Part shown: in pieces, positions 8,910 through 21,691 of the stretch
Numbering within the stretch: the stretch's first letter is position 1
How the letters are laid out: each line of letters starts with the position of its first letter
From: Closterium sp. NIES-65
Taxonomy: Eukaryota; Streptophyta; Zygnematophyceae; Desmidiales; Closteriaceae
Direction: 5' to 3'
DNA length: 64,000 nt
Assembly (NCBI GenBank): GCA_948144175.1
Contig: CANXME010002331.1
Location: 124,001 to 188,000 of the forward strand
Translations under genes and position numbers: made by a program
Notes under the pieces: model-generated
What the model was told of the DNA's origin: nothing
Database searches by the model: none
Seen by the model: only the letters and a program-made list of their open reading frames with translations

Positions 8910-9467
8910 AAGCGGCAGCATAACCGCCTCAAGGCACGAGGGCAGGCACGAGCACTTCTCAGGTGTCTGCCTCCACACGTGTCTTCCTCTCACACCTGCA
9001 CATCACTACTTTGAGACGTCTCAAGGTCACTATTGAGTCGACTCCAAAGTCACAAGCACTTCTCAGGTGTCTGCCTCCACGCGTGTCTTCCTCTCATACC
9101 TGCACATCAGTACCACCTTGAGACGTCTCAAGGTAGACGGGGTGACTCTCAAGCCGTCTGGGTTGCACAAGGAGGTTCTTTCGCGTGTGATGAGGCGATT
9201 TTCGAGTCGACTCAAAAATCGCCTCCCAAGCCGTCTGGGTAGCACAAGGAGGTTCTTTCTTTCTCTGTTGCCTCAACATGACCAAACGAAGGCGTCAGTA
9301 TACCCAACTGGGGACAAGAGAGCACGAGCGTTCTTCGAGAGCTTCAAAATCAAAAGCCGCCTCCGCTCACGCTTCAACATGGCCATCTGGAGACGCGGCA
9401 CGTCAACACTTGATGGAGGAGCGTTCTTTATGTGAGAGTGACACAACAGCATACACGCGTACATGAT
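8910..9467. repeat. Palindrome-rich tail of unit A
   Basis: Contains a perfect 18-bp palindrome CCTTGAGACGTCTCAAGG (9116-9133), a 34-bp palindrome with one mismatched pair centred on GAGTCGACTC (9192-9225), and direct repeats containing AAGCCGTCTGGGT (about 9152 and 9229). Degenerate echoes of the last-exon end (CAACATGGCCAT) occur near 9378. No coding sequence is supported. Confidence 0.75.
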
Positions 9468-10337
9468 GCGCTTTCCATGCCTCAGCTTCGTTGTTCGAAG
9501 CATACTGGTTACGTGTAGCTTCAAATAAGATAGTTAGCTGTTCAGAGTGTAAAAATAAGCAGGAAATCTCATTACACTTCCATAGCTCCTCTAGTTGCAC
9601 AACCTTAGCAGAGAACACACTACCAGACCAGACCACAATACCATGTTGCTCGCTGCAGCAGCAGCGACTGGAGCAGAACTGGAAGGGGAAGCAGAACCTG
9701 AAATTCTGAAGGACACTCAATAGCAGCCATTCAGCAACACCTTATTCAATAACAAATCCTTGGATGTCTCAACTTTACGACATATTCTCTCAACATCATT
9801 CACTCAGTATATTATGTATATTATAGACATAAGCGAATAGGTATACACTAGCTTAGACTTTGTGGACTCGCACCCGCTGACTACAATTTCAACTGCAATC
9901 CTCATGTGTTTTCTGCTGTGCGCTGACCCAACCAGACACAGCTCCAAACCAGTCGAAGAATTTCAACACCAGGCCCTTCCTCACCAGACCAGTCACAGTA
10001 CCGGGCCGCTAAGCTCTCACCGCCAAGCCCCAAACCAAACAATACGAGCCAAACCAGACAAAGGGAACACAACCATACCATACCATACCAGACCTCATGT
10101 CTCACGATTCGCGACTGGCTCCACCAACTTGACGAGTCTCCTCGCGTCTCGGGAATTATATTTCGTCAGTCAACGCCCGACTCGACTCGAGGATGGATTG
10201 TGAGAAAGCTGTTGCCTATAAGTTGCTCCCTCAGTTCAACCTCTTGCCATCTCAAACTTTCTGCTCTGCTTTCTCCCATCCATCCAACGTCTATCGATCT
10301 CGCCTCAATACCAATTCACTTCACGATTCCGAAAGCC
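9468..10337. promoter_or_regulatory. Upstream flank, unit B
   Basis: Homologous to 1-871 with scattered substitutions; the ACCAT run is retained near 10075-10090. No gene is seen. Confidence 0.4.
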
Positions 10338-11318
10338 ATGGCAGCCAGGGGATATATTTTCGTATGCATTGCGCTCCTCCTTGCGACTTCCGCGGCCGCG
10401 CAGCGTGGACCGCCTGGCGGAGGCCCTCCCGGAGGCCAGCAGTCCGGAGGGGCGCGCGGAGGACCTGGCGGACCCGGGTCTGGCGGGCCTGGCGGGCCTG
10501 GTGGGCCTGCTGGTCCGCGCGGTCCTCCGTTCAACTTGACGGTCGTCGGAAATCTGACGGCGGACGTCGGCGCGCGATTGGCCAATTGCTCCGCAGACGA
10601 AACCTTTCTCAACGGCCGCTTTCACCTCGCCATCTTTAAGTGAGCTTCGATGTTACCGTAACCCTAACTTTCGCGGGCCTCCTTTCGTCGGATTTTCTCG
10701 TTCATTTAGCTTCAGCGTCGCAAATTCTTCTCCTCTTGGTTGCAGATATTACAATTTCGATGCGCTTCGTGAAACTGATTCGTTCTTCTGTTCCCTTCCC
10801 CCTCCGCCAGGAACGCGAGCGGCAACTACAACCTGGCGGTCGACGCGCTGCTCGTGGGCGCCACGGGTGGGCCGCCCGACTCCCTCGCGATCGTGAAGGG
10901 CGCCGTCTGCGACTCTTCCGCCTCCGCCGCCGCGATCCTCGCGATTCCGCTGGCGGAGTCCGACTGGCAGCAGCGCGAAGGCTGGTGGCTGCTGCACGCG
11001 GAGGCGCGGCTCGACGCGTTTCTCGAGAACGCGGACGCCGCCACCGTCGAAGCGCTCCTCGCGCTCCTCCCTAACGCGACGCTCCCGGCGGCGCGCGGCG
11101 GCGGCGGACGTGGAGGGAGCTCGGGCGGCACGCGGAGCGGGCAGGGCAGCAGGCGCATGGGGAGGGAGCTGCTGATGCGCGCAGCGGGGCGCGTCACCGG
11201 CGCCAGGCAGGGGGGGCAGCAGCAGGGGGCGCCACGGCAGCCGCCTGCAGGTGGTTCCTCAGGTGGATACCCAGGCGCTGGGGGCGCGGGGGGGATGATG
11301 GGGGGTGGCGGGGTGTGA
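10338..11318 (+). CDS. Secreted Gly/Pro-rich protein, C-terminally truncated copy (10338-10639, 10811-11318)
   Basis: Same exon structure as unit A (171-bp intron), with D92N. A 2-bp GT insertion just before the last 34 codons turns GGGGTGAACG into GGGGTGTGAACG and creates an immediate TGA, leaving 269 residues. The lost tail contains the last sequon and the mildly hydrophobic C-terminus. If that tail is a GPI signal, this copy would be released rather than anchored. The original frame continues open downstream, so this is a recent lesion. It could also be a single-base-pair-class assembly error in a G-rich stretch. Confidence 0.7.
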
Positions 11319-11742
11319 ACGCGACTGTGAGTGGGTATGCCGTGCTGGCCACTGCCACTGCGGGGGGTGTGGCGTGGGGCGGCCAGCTCATGGGCGTCAA
11401 ACTGCCCTCCGCCGCTGCCTGATGTGATGGCGGTGCTGCTGGCGGCTTTGCGCTGCCACTTGGGGGGGGGGGGGGAGGGAGGGGGAGAGGGGGGGAGGGG
11501 GGGGGGAGGGGGGGGTGTGGCGTGGGGCAGCCAGCTCATGGGCGTCAAACTGCCCTCCGCCGCTGCCTGATGCGTTGCTGCTGCCGTCGCTGCTGCTGCT
11601 GCTGCTGCTGCCGTCGCTGCTGCTGCCGTTGCCGCTGCTGCTGCCGTCGCTGCTGCTGCCGTTGCCGCTGCTGCTGCCGTCCCTGCCGCCGCTGCTGCTG
11701 CCGTCCCCGCCGCCGCTGCTGCCACGGCTGTTGCTGCTGATG
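11319..11742. repeat. Poly-G, duplicated CDS tail and CTG/CCG region, unit B
   Basis: G-run at about 11462-11514, second copy of the CDS tail at about 11515-11572, then a CTG/CCG run about 12 bp shorter than in unit A. Confidence 0.85.
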
Positions 11743-12477
11743 GTGGCGGTGTTCCATTGTGGTTCCGTTCCTTGCTGGGGATGGAGTAGCAGATCCCAAT
11801 TCAGGGTTCTTTTAGCTTGGAGTTTTGTTATGGGGTGTTTTTGTTAGGAATGAGCATCAGGGGCAGGAATGCTGGCAAGACACCAGGCTAGATTTCACCA
11901 GCTGACTTGCCAGTCTTCCTGCCGTTGCCTTTGCTTACCGTATTATATCTGCGTAATGTAATATTGCTTTGAACATGTTCTTTCAGGAGTAACCGTGTGG
12001 TGTGTTTGTATTAGGAGGAATGAGCATCCAAGGCAGGAATGCTGGGAAGGTACTGGGTTTGTTTCCACCAGCTGACGTGCCTATCTTCCTGCCTTTGCCT
12101 TTGCTCATTTGTCCACAGATTTACCTTCTCCTTTTAAAGATGCTCATGTGTTCAGATCATGTGTTCAGTAGTCTACACTGTTTAGCACTGTACACATTCG
12201 CACAATGCTGAAATCTGTGAGCCTGGTTCTACCCAATGCTGATTAAGAATCTCGTCAATACCATGCGCTTCACACACCAAGGGATGCGAAGGTAATATGT
12301 AGCTATTTTATTACCAATGTTCCATCTTGAAAATAATATAATATGAATAATTATCTCCCTTTTTTCTCATCTTGTAAATTGTGTACGAGAGGCCTCTTTT
12401 GTGATGCTTGCTCACAGGAGTGTACCCCGAGGCTGGATGTTTCGTGATTCTCCATCATGTTTGCACTTCTCGTGTCT
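11743..12477. other. Intergenic 3' flank, unit B
   Basis: Equivalent to 2289-3023. It shares a small rearrangement with unit E (AATATAATATG in place of AACATAAATATG). No gene is seen. Confidence 0.6.
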
Positions 12478-13510
12478 TCATATGGCCATGTTGAGTCGCG
12501 AGAGGAAGACCGTGATCCACACTGTGATTGGGAGCATGGCAATGGCGTACTGCAGGGGATGGAGGGGAGGGATGCAAGAGAGGGGAGGGGGGGGAGGGGG
12601 GGGGGGGGGGGGTGGATTTTGATATAGCATGTGGGTTGCCCTGGGAAGACCGTGATCCACACTGTGATTGGGAGCATGGCAATGGCGTACTGCAGGGGGA
12701 AGGGTTGCAAGAGAGGGGGAGAGGGAGGGGAGGTGGGGAGTTTTGCAAGAGAGGAGGAGAGGGAGGGGAGATGGGGGGTTTTGCAAGAGAGGGGGAGAGG
12801 TGGAAGTTAGGTGGAGGAGACTGTGATTCACACTGTGATGGGGAGCATAGCAATGGCATACTGCAGGGGAAGGAGGGGAGAGGTAGTGGGGGAGTAGAGG
12901 TTTGGGAGGCTTGAGAGTTGCAGTAGGAAGACTGTGATCCACACTGTGATTACAGTGGAAATGGCAATGGCACACTGCAGGGGAAGGAGGGGAGGGATGC
13001 AAAAGAGGGGGAGAGGTGGAAGTTAGGTGGAGGAGATTGTGATCCACACTGTGATGGGGAGCATGGAAATGGCGTACTGCAGGGGACATGTGGATGGGGT
13101 GGATGGGGAGGATAGAGAGAGGGGGAGGGGGAGGGATGGGGGTTTGAAAGGCACGTGGGTTGCTGTAGGAAGACTGTGATTCACACTGTGATTGGGAGCA
13201 TGGATATCACATCCTGCTGGGGAAGGAGGGCGGGGGAGATGGGGAGGATAGTGGGGGGGAGGGAGAGTAGAGGTTTGGGAGGCATGAGAGATGCCGTAGG
13301 GAGACCGTGATCCACACTGTGATTGGGAGCATGGCAATGGCGTACTGCAGGGTACGGAGGGGAGGGTTGCAAGAGAGGGCAGGGGTGGAATGGAAGCTAA
13401 TGAGGCATGTGGATTGCACAGGGAGACTGTGGATCCACACTGTGATTGGGAGCATGGCAATGGCTTTTGAGGTGCCTCAAAAGTCATGGCAATGGCATAC
13501 TGCAGGGGAC
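12478..13510 (-). repeat. Amplified last-exon cluster, unit B
   Basis: Same series of copies as in unit A. The G-run (12584-12612) is interrupted by A and shorter. Confidence 0.85.
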
Positions 13511-13552
13511 GGAGGGGAGGGTTGCAAGAGAGCCCACCGTTCCACCACCCAC

Positions 13553-16500
13553 CTGTCGCAGCATCAGGGACGCCAGCATTCCTGCTAGAGGCTTGGTGGC
13601 TGGGCTGAGCTGCGCCATGAGCACCCATTCACACAAAGCCCACCATCCCATATCCCCCATCGCCATCCCCCCTCCTCGTTCCTCACACGCACACCCATCT
13701 GTGGAAGCATCAGGGAGGCCAGCATTCCTGCCCGAGGCTTGGTGGCCGGGCTGAGCTGCGCCATGAGTGAGCACACAAACAAACATACAGCCCAGCCGTC
13801 CCCCCTTTTTCACCCACCTGTCGCAGCATGAGCGAGGCCAGCATCCCTGCTAGAGGCTTGGTGGCGGGGCTGAGCTGCGCCATGAGTGAGAACACAAACA
13901 AACATACAGCCCAGGCGTCCCCCCTTTTTCACCCACCTGTTGCAGCATGAGGGACGCCAGCATTCCTGCTAGAGGCTTGGTGGCGGGGCTGAGCTGCGCC
14001 ATGAGTGAGCACACAAACTTACAGCCCAGCCGTCCCCCCTTTTTCACCCACCTGTCGCAGCATGAGAGCGGCCATCATCCCTGCTAGAGGCTTGGTGGCT
14101 GGGCTGAGTTGCGCCATGAGTGAGCACACAAACTTACAGCCCAGCCGTCCCCCTTTTTTCACCCACCTGTCGTAGCATGAGCGAGGCCTGCATTGTTGCC
14201 AGAGGCTTGGTGGCGGGGCTGAGCTGCGCCATGAGTGAGCACACAAACATACAGCCCAGCCGTCCCCCCTTTTTCACCCACCTGTCGTAGCATGAGCGAG
14301 GCCAGCATTGTTGCCAGAGGCTTGGTGGCGGGGCTGAGCTGCGCCATGAGTGAGCACACAAACTTACAGCCCAGCCGTCCCCCCTTTTTCACCCACCTGT
14401 CGTAGCATGAGCGAGGCCAGCATTGTTGCCAGAGGCTTGGTGGCAGGGCTGAGCTGCGCCATGAGTGAGCACACAAACTTACAGCCCAGCCGTCCCCCCT
14501 TTTTCACCCACCTGTCGTAGCATGAGTGAGGCCAGCATTGTTGCCAGAGGCTTGGCGGCGGGGCTGAGCTGCGCCATGAGTGAGCACACAAACTTACAGC
14601 CCAGCCGTCCCCCCTTTTTCACCCACCTGTCGTAGCATGAGCGAGTCCAGCATTGTTGCCAGAGGCTTGGTGGCGGGGCTGAGCTGCGCCATGAGTGAGC
14701 ACACAAACTTACAGCCCAGCCGTCCCCCCTTTTTCACCCACCTGTCACAGCATGAGCGAGGCCAGCATTCCCGCCAGAGGCTTGGCGGTGGGGCTGAGCT
14801 GCGCCATGAGTGAGCACACAAACTTACAGCCCAGCCGTCTCCCCTTTTTCACCCACCTGTCGTAGCATGAGCGAGGCCAGCATTGTTGCCAGAGGCTTGG
14901 TGGCGGGGCTGAGCTGCGCCATGAGTGGGCACACAAACTTACAGCCCACCCGTCCCTCCTTTTTCACCCACCTGTCGCAGCATGAGCGAGGCCAGCATCC
15001 CTGCTAGAGGCTTGGTGGCTGGGCTGAGCTGCGCCATGAGTGAGCACACAAACTTACAGCCCAGCCGTCCCCCTTTTTTCACCCACCTGTCACAGCATGA
15101 GCGAGGCCAGCATTCCCGCCAGAGGCTTGGTGGCGGGGCTGAGCTGCGCCATGAGTGAGCACACAAACTTACAGCCCAGCCGTCCCCCTTTTTTCACCCA
15201 CCTGTAACAGCATGAGCGAGGCCAGCATTCCCGCCAGAGGCTTGGTGGCGGGGCTGAGCTGCGCCATGAGTGAGCACACAAACTTACAGCCCAGCCGTCC
15301 CCCCTTTTTCACCCACCAGTCGCAGCATGAGCGAGGCCAGCATCACTGCTAGAGGCTTGGTGGCGGGGCTGAGCTGCGCCATGAGTGAGCACACAAACTT
15401 ACAGCCCAGCCGTCCCCCCTTTTTCACCCACCTGTCACAGCATGAGCGAGGCCAGCATTCCCGCCAGAGGCTTGGTGGCGGGGCTGAGCTGCGCCATGAG
15501 TGAGCACACAAACTTACAGCCCAGCCGTCCCCCCTTTTTCACCCACCTGTCACAGCATGAGCGAGGCCAGCATTCCCGCCAGAGGCTTGGTGACGGGGCT
15601 GAGCTGCGCCATGAGTGAGCACACAAACTTACAGCCCAGCCGTCCCCCCTTTTTCACCCACCTGTCGCAGCATGAGCGAGGCCAGCATTCCCGCCAGAGG
15701 CTTGGTGACGGGGCTGAGCTGCGCCATGAGTGAGCACACAAACTTACAGCCCAGCCGTCCCCCCTTTTTCACCCACCTGTCGCAGCATGAGCGAGGCCAG
15801 CATCCCTGCTAGAGGCTTGGTGGCTGGGCTGAGCTGCGCCATGAGTGAGCACACAAACTTACAGCCCAGCTGTCCCCCTTTTTTCACCCACCTGTCGCAG
15901 CATGAGCGAGGCCAGCATTCCCGCCACAGGCTTGGTGGCGGGGCTGAGCTGCGCCATGAGTGAGCACACAAACTTACAGCCCAGCCGTCCCCCCTTTTTC
16001 ACCCACCTGTCACAGCATGAGCGAGGCCAGCATTCCCGCCACAGGCTTGGTGGCGGGGCTGAGCTGCGCCATGAGTGAGCACACAAACTTACAGCCCAGC
16101 CGTCCCCCCTTTTTTCACCCACTTGTCGCAGCATGAGCGAGGCCAGCATTGTTGCCAGAGGCTTGGTGGCGGGGCTGAGCTGCGCCATGAGTGAGCACAC
16201 AAACTTACAGCCCAGCCGTCCCCCATTTTTCACCCACCTGTCGTAGCATGAGTGAGGCCAGCATTGTTGCCAGAGGCTTGGCGGCGGGGCTGAGCTGCGC
16301 CATGAGTGAGCACACAAACTTACAGCCCAGCCTACCCCCCTTTTTCACCCACCTGTCGTAGCATGAGCGAGTCCAGCATTGTTGCCAGAGGCTTGGTGGC
16401 GGGGCTGAGCTGCGCCATGAGTGAGCACACAAACTTACAGCCCAGCCGTCCCCCCTTTTTCACCCACCTGTCACAGCATGAGCGAGGCCAGCATTATTGC

Positions 16501-19500
16501 CAGAGGCTTGGCGGTGGGGCTGAGCTGCGCCATGAGTGAGCACACAAACTTACAGCCCAGCCGTCTCCCCTTTTTCACCCACCTGTCGTAGCATGAGCGA
16601 GGCCAGCATTGTTGCCAGAGGCTTGGTGGCGGGGCTGAGCTGCGCCATGAGTGAGCACACAAACTTACAGCCCAGCCGTCCCCCCTTTTTCACCCACCTG
16701 TCGCAGCATGAGCGAGGCCAGCATCCCTGCTAGAGGCTTGGTGGCTGGGCTGAGCTGCGCCATGAGTGAGCACACAAACTTACAGCCCAGTCGTCCCCCT
16801 TTTTTCACCCACCTGTCGCAGCATGAGCGAGGCCAGCATTCCCGCCAGAGGCTTGGTGGCGGGGCTGAGCTGCGCCATGAGTGAGCACACAAACTTACAG
16901 CCCAGCCGTCCCCCCTTTTTCACCCACCTGTCACAGCATGAGCGAGGCCAGCATTCCCGCCAGAGGCTTGGTGGCGGGGCTGAGCTGCGCCATGAGTGAG
17001 CACACAAACTTACAGCCCAGCCGCCCCCCCTTTTTCACCCACCTGTCGTAGCATGAGCGAGGCCAGCATTGTTGCCAGAGGCTTGGTGGCGGGGCTGAGC
17101 TGCGCCATGAGTGAGCACACAAACTTACAGCCCAGCCGTCCCCCCTTTTTCACCCACCTGTCGTAGCATGAGCGAGGCCAGCATTGTTGCAAGAGGCTTG
17201 GTGGCGGGGCTGAGCTGCGCCATGAGTGAGCACACAAACTTACAGCCCAGCCGTCCCCCCTTTTTCACCCACCTGTCGTAGCATGAGTGAGGCCAGCATT
17301 GTTGCCAGAGGCTTGGCGGCGGGGCTGAGCTGCGCCATGAGTGAGCACACAAACTTACAGCCCAGCCGTCCCCCCTTTTTCACCCACCTGTCGTAGCATG
17401 AGCGAGTCCAGCATTGTTGCCAGAGGCTTGGTGGCGGGGCTGAGCTGCGCCATGAGTGAGCACACAAACTTACAGCCCAGCCGTCCCCCCTTTTTCACCC
17501 ACCTGTCACAGCATGAGCGAGGCCAGCATTGTTGCCAGAGGCTTGGCGGTGGGGCTGAGCTGCGCCATGAGTGAGCACACAAACTTACAGCCCAGCCGTC
17601 TCCCCTTTTTCACCCACCTGTCGTAGCATGAGCGAGGCCAGCATTGTTGCCAGAGGCTTGGTGGCGGGGCTGAGCTGCGCCATGAGTGAGCACACAAACT
17701 TACAGCCCAGCCGTCCCCCCTTTTTCACCCACCTGTCGCAGCATGAGCGAGGCCAGCATCCCTGCTAGAGGCTTGGTGGCTGGGCTGAGCTGCGCCATGA
17801 GTGAGCACACAAACTTACAGCCCAGCCGTCCCCCTTTTTTCACCCACCTGTCACAGCATGAGCGAGGCCAGCATTCCCGCCAGAGGCTTGGTGGCGGGGC
17901 TGAGCTGCGCCATGAGTGAGCACACAAACTTACAGCCCAGCTGTCCCCCTTTTTTCATCCACCTGTCGCAGCATGAGCGAGGCCAGCATTCCCGCCAGAG
18001 GCTTGGTGGCGGGGCTGAGCTGCGCCATGAGTGAGCACACAAACTTACAGCCCAGCCGTCCCCCCTTTTTCACCCACCTGTCACAGCATGAGCGAGGCCA
18101 GCATTCCCGCCAGAGTCTTGGTGGCGACGCTAAGCTGCGCCATGAGTGAGCACACAAACTTACAGCCCAGCCGTCCCCCCTTTTTCACCCACCTGTCGCA
18201 GCATGAGCGAGGCCAGCATTGTTGCCAGAGGCTTGGTGGCGGGGCTGAGCTGCGCCATGAGTGAGCACACAAACTTACAGCCCAGCCGTCCCCCCTTTTC
18301 ACCTACCTGTCGTAGCATGAGCGAGGCCAGCATTCCCGCCAGAGGCTTGGTGGCGGGGCTGAGCTGCGCCATGAGTGAGCACACAAACTTACAGCCCAGC
18401 CGTCCCCCCTTTTTCACCCACCTCTCACAGCATGAGCGAGGCCAGCATTCCCGCCACAGGCTTGGTGGCGGGGCTGAGCTGCGCCATGAGTGAGCACACA
18501 AACTTACAGCCCAGCCGTCCCCCTTTTTTCACCCACCTGTCGCTGCATGAGCGAGGCCAGCATTCCCGCCAGAGGCTTGGTGGCGGGGCTGAGCTGCGCC
18601 ATGAGTGAGCACACAAACTTACAGCCCAGCCGTCCCCCCTTTTTCACCCACCTGTCACAGCATGAGCGAGGCCAGCATTCCCGCCAGAGGCTTGGTGGCG
18701 GGGCTGAGCTGCGCCATGAGTGAGCACACAAACTTACAGCCCAGCCGTCCCCCCTTTTTCACCCACCTGTCACAGCATGAGCGAGGCCAGCATTCCCGCC
18801 AGAGGCTTGGTGGCGGGGCTGAGCTGCGCCATGAGTGAGCACACAAACTTACAGCCCAGCCGTCCCCCCTTTTTCACCCACCTGTCACAGCATGAGCGAG
18901 GCCAGCATTCCCGCCAGAGGCTTGGTGACGGGGCTGAGCTGCGCCATGAGTGAGCACACAAACTTACAGCCCAGCCGTCCCCCCTTTTTCACCCACCTGT
19001 CGCAGCATGAGCGAGGCCAGCATCCCTGCTAGAGGCTTGGTGGCTGGGCTGAGCTGCGCCATGAGTGAGCACACAAACTTACAGCCCAGCTGTCCCCCTT
19101 TTTTCACCCACCTGTCGCAGCATGAGCGAGGCCAGCATTCCCGCCAGAGGCTTGGTGGCGGGGCTGAGCTGCGCCATGAGTGAGCACACAAACTTACAGC
19201 ACAGCCGTCCCCCCTTTTTCACCCACCTGTCACAGCATGAGCGAGGCCAGCATTCCCGCCAGAGGCTTGGTGGCGGGGCTGAGCTGCGCCATGAGTGAGC
19301 ACACAAACTTACAGCCCAGCCGTCCCCCCTTTTTCACCCACCTGTCGCAGCATGAGCGAGGCCAGCATTGTTGCCAGAGGCTTGGTGGCGGGGCTGAGCT
19401 GCGCCATGAGTGAGCACACAAACTTACAGCCCAGCCGTCCCCCCTTTTCACCCACCTGTCGTAGCATGAGCGAGGCTTGCATTGTTGCCAGAGGCTTGGT

Positions 19501-20215
19501 GGCGGGGCTGAGCTGCGCCATGAGTGAGCACACAAACTTACAGCCCAGCCGTCCCCCCCTTTTCACCCACCTTTCGTAGCATGAGCGAGGCCAGCATTGT
19601 TGCCAGAGGCTTGGTGGCGGGGCTGAGCTGCGCCATGAGTGAGCACACAAACTTACAGCCCAGCCGTCCCCCCTTTTTCACCCACCTGTCGTAGCATGAG
19701 CGAGGCCAGCATTGTTGCCAGAGGCTTGGCGGTGGGGCTGAGCTGCGCCATGAGTGAGCACACAAACTTACAGCCCAGCCGTTCCCCCTTTTTCACCCAC
19801 ATGTCGTAGCATGAGCGAGGCCAGCATTGTTTCCAGAGGCTTGGTGGCGGGGCTGAGCTGCGCCATGAGTGAGCACACAAACTTACAGCCCAGCCGTCCC
19901 CCCTTTTTCACCCAGCTGTCACAGCATGAGCGAGGCCAGCATTCCTGCCAGAGGCTTGGTGGCGGGGCTGAGTTGCGCCATGAGTGAGCACACAAACTTA
20001 CAGCCCAGCCGTCTCCCCTTTTTCACCCACCTGTCGTAGCATGAGCGAGGCCAGCATTGTTGCCAGAGGCTTGGTGGCGGGGCTGAGCTGCGCCATGAGT
20101 GAGCACACAAACTTACAGCCCAGCCGTCCCCCCTTTTTCACCCACCTGTCGTAGCATGAGCGAGGCCAGCATTGTTGCCAGAGGCTTGGTGGCGGGGCTG
20201 AGCTGCGCCATGAGC
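13553..20215 (-). repeat. 115-bp tandem array, unit B (about 58 copies)
   Basis: Shows higher-order structure. The variant GAGTCCAGC recurs at 14645, 16371 and 17406; the last interval is 1,035 bp, or nine monomers, and neighbouring variants repeat in the same order. Confidence 0.97.
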
Positions 20216-20725
20216 ACGAGATTCTGAGCCGATGGCATGGCGGTTTGGATCTGAGGGCAGAGGGGGGAGAGGAGAGGGGACAAAAGGGTGTAGGGTTTCT
20301 GATTTAAGGTAGAAAATGAATTGCGCCATGAGCACGAGGTTCTGTACCGATGGCATGGCGGTTTGGATCTGAGGGCAGAGGGGGGAGAGGAGAGGGGACA
20401 AAAGGGTGTAGGGTTTCTTATTTAAGGTAGAAAATGAATTGCGCCATGAGCACGAGGTTCTGTACCGATGGCATGGCGGTTTGGATCTGAGGGCAGAGGG
20501 GGGAGAGGAGAGGGGACAAAAGGGTGTAGGGTTTCTGATTTAAGGTAGAAAATGAATTGCGCCATGAGCACGAGGTTCTGTACCGATGGCATGGCGGTTT
20601 GGATCTGAGGGCAGAGGGGGGAGAGGAGAGGGGACAAAAGGGTGTAGGGTTTCTGATTTAAGGTAGAAAATGAATTGCGCCATGAGCACGAGGTTCTGTA
20701 CCGATGGCATGGCGGTTTGGATCTG
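20210..20725 (-). repeat. 118-bp tandem repeats, unit B (5 copies)
   Basis: One fused copy completing exon b (upper end 20250) plus four more, each with a CCCTCAG acceptor and IQTAMPSVQ-coding sequence. Confidence 0.9.
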
Positions 20726-20949
20726 ATGGGAGAGGGGAAAGGAGGAGAGACGAGGAGAGGAGAGACACATAAATGAGATTCGATGCTGGTCTCATTCGCA
20801 TAAATGACAGCGTGAATTCAGTGCTGTTTGGATCCAAGGGGCTCACACATGGGAGGAGAATACACAGAGACAGAAATGATATATCGCCACGATAGGAGAT
20901 GACAAGGAGATGAGAGCAGTACTAGGCGAGAAGTCGAAAGGGCGGGGAA

Positions 20950-21283
20950 GGAAGCGCTACACTGACCATGAGGGTGATAGCAAAAGCCACGTGTAGATAG
21001 GAAAAGCCACGTTTCAAAAGGAAGGAAGCGCTACACTGACCATGAGGGTGATAGCAAAAACAGGGCTTTGTGGTGGTCGAGGGAACGGAAAGAGGGGAGG
21101 GAAGCACTGACCATGAGGGTGATAGCACAGATGGGGTCTTGGGGAATCAGCCTGGCTTTGTACAGTGCCTGAGAAGCAAAGGGGAGGGGGGAAAGGGGAG
21201 GGCGAGTAGGGGGTGACGACGCTTGAATCGACTCAAAAGGCACAGATGGGGTCTTGTGGGGTCTTTGTGTATACGCCACAGCC
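20950..21283 (-). repeat. Partial copies of transporter exon a, unit B
   Basis: Full exon a at 21112-21168, with two 3'-edge copies near 20963 and 21036 and an internal fragment near 21240-21258. Confidence 0.7.
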
Positions 21284-21319
21284 CAACCCAATAGCAATAC
21301 ACCCAAGCCTCCCCCTCTC

Positions 21320-21691
21320 TTGCATCTTTCCCCTCCTTCCCCTGCAGTACGCCATTACCATGCTCCCAATCACAGTGTGAATCACAGCCTTCCTACAGCA
21401 ACCCACAAGCCTTATTAACATACTCCCATCTCCCTCGCTTTCAACCCTCTCCCTCTCTTGCATCCCTCCCCTATCCTCCGTCCCCTGCAGTACGCCATAT
21501 CCATGCTCCCAATCACAGTGTGGATCACAGTCTTCCTACTGCAACCCACATGCTGTTCAACCCCACCCTCCCCCCATGCCTCCCTCTCCCCCGCTACACC
21601 TCCCCTCCGTCCCCTGCAGTACGCCATATCCATGCTCCCAATCACAGTGTGGATCACAGTCTTCCTCTCACGCCTCAACATGGCCATATGA
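21320..21691 (+). pseudogene. Inverted last-exon cluster, unit B (intact copy 21620-21691)
   Basis: Three plus-strand copies. The last is a complete 72-nt terminal exon with stop. Confidence 0.75.

Larger units (their letters stand above)
1..9467. repeat. Macro-repeat unit A (9,467 bp)
   Basis: First of five head-to-tail copies. The unit boundary is set arbitrarily at the first window base, because the same start (gcgctttccatgcctcagc) recurs at 9468, 22247, 40124, 50274 and 63970. Unit A has the shortest 115-bp array (about 31 copies) and three 118-bp repeats. Its 3' tail matches unit D rather than B, C or E. Confidence 0.95.
12478..21168 (-). pseudogene. 5'-truncated PILS-like transporter, unit B: exons 21168-21112, 20250-20146, 12549-12478
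   Basis: All three remaining exons (57, 105 and 72 nt) and all their splice sites are intact here, including CCCTCAG before exon b and CAG|GTGGGT after it. They read in phase 0 to the terminal TGA. The intron between exons b and c is about 7.6 kb of 115-bp repeats and last-exon copies, so dozens of competing donors and about nine competing acceptors lie between the true sites. No exons upstream of exon a are present before the inverted cluster starts near 21320. Confidence 0.7.
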
